Source: Alkalihalobacillus sp. TS-13
GTDB taxonomy: Bacteria > Bacillota > Bacilli > Bacillales > Fictibacillaceae
Length of the DNA: 64,000 nucleotides
Reading direction: 5' to 3'
Assembly: GCF_019720915.1 (NCBI RefSeq)
Contig: NZ_JAHKSI010000001.1
Coordinates: 496,001-560,000 of the forward strand
A program made the position numbers and the translations under genes. Positions within the stretch are counted from its first letter, which is position 1. Each line of letters starts with the position of its first letter. The notes under the pieces are model-generated. The model was not told where the DNA came from and did no database searches. It saw nothing but the letters and a program-made list of their open reading frames with translations. Below are positions 63,946-64,000 of this stretch, piece after piece.

Positions 63946-63995
63946 CACCATTACATTGCCAATCAATGCCACATTGAATTCAGAGGGATGTAACC

Positions 63996-64000
63996 ATGTT
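63996..64000 (+). CDS. First bases of the next gene, probably coiA (partial)
   Basis: An ATG at 63996 follows GAGGGATG by 7 nt at the very end of the window. In B. subtilis coiA lies next after mecA, which is the only reason for the name. Two bases beyond the ATG are visible, so the call is positional. Confidence 0.3.

Overview
The window is chromosomal DNA from a low-to-mid G+C endospore-forming Bacillaceae. Gene content (spx, mecA, med, comZ, yjzC, yjzD, yvrJ, DUF1659/DUF2922, Ku/LigD) and gene order point to this. From remembered gene order, the order yitS-yitT-yitU-yitV-yitW, then yjzC-yjzD-yjaU-yjaV-med-comZ-fabH-fabF-yjbA-trpS-oppABCDF-yjbC-spx-yjbE-mecA follows the Bacillus subtilis arc, with other genes inserted. 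The genus cannot be fixed from sequence alone. No prophage, CRISPR array, rRNA or recognisable tRNA was seen.

Layout. 1-3.6 kb: end of a maltodextrin-binding protein, two sugar ABC permeases and a LacI regulator. 4-6.3 kb: a three-gene unit resembling heme-dependent dimethylamine monooxygenase. 6.3-9 kb (minus): a Ku / ligase / LigD-polymerase end-joining operon in which LigD is split into two overlapping genes. 9.3-13.6 kb: short-chain dehydrogenase, sensor kinase overlapping an ATP-grasp gene, and a small sigma factor. 14-24.4 kb: the yit segment (DegV, YitT, a frameshifted YitU-type HAD phosphatase, NhaC antiporter, YitV, DUF1659/DUF2922/YvrJ, YitW) with a Dph6-like PP-loop gene and an SGNH hydrolase. 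24.6-27.1 kb: late molybdenum-cofactor genes moeA-mobB-moaE-moaD. 27.3-33.5 kb: membrane protein, UppP, yjzC, an Art-type amino-acid ABC transporter, yjzD. 33.7-43.8 kb: yjaU, yjaV, med, comZ, fabHF with a likely FapR operator, yjbA, DJ-1-family gene, T-box-controlled trpS. 44-50 kb: oppABCDF. 50-64 kb: second DegV, HD-domain protein, putative glycoside hydrolase, yjbC, an RND efflux pump with adaptor, spx, a frameshifted NERD gene, yjbE, mecA, and the first bases of what should be coiA.

The least ordinary material lies between genes. Three dispersed repeat families recur: (A) an ~90-bp two-hairpin element, six copies; (B) a modular element bounded by inverted TGTTGATTT ends, about 120-485 bp, nine copies or fragments; (C) tandem arrays with a fixed 21-bp period but different unit sequences, three loci sharing the core TTGCTCAA or its complement. 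Several A and B copies lie side by side, and one B copy splits the DUF2922-YvrJ gene pair. Seven genes shorter than the usual ORF cut-off were recovered by eye with good ribosome-binding sites. Three loci (ligD, yitU-like, NERD) show single-base frame changes that may be real or may be sequence errors. All functional calls are from reading motifs and recalled families; no search was run.
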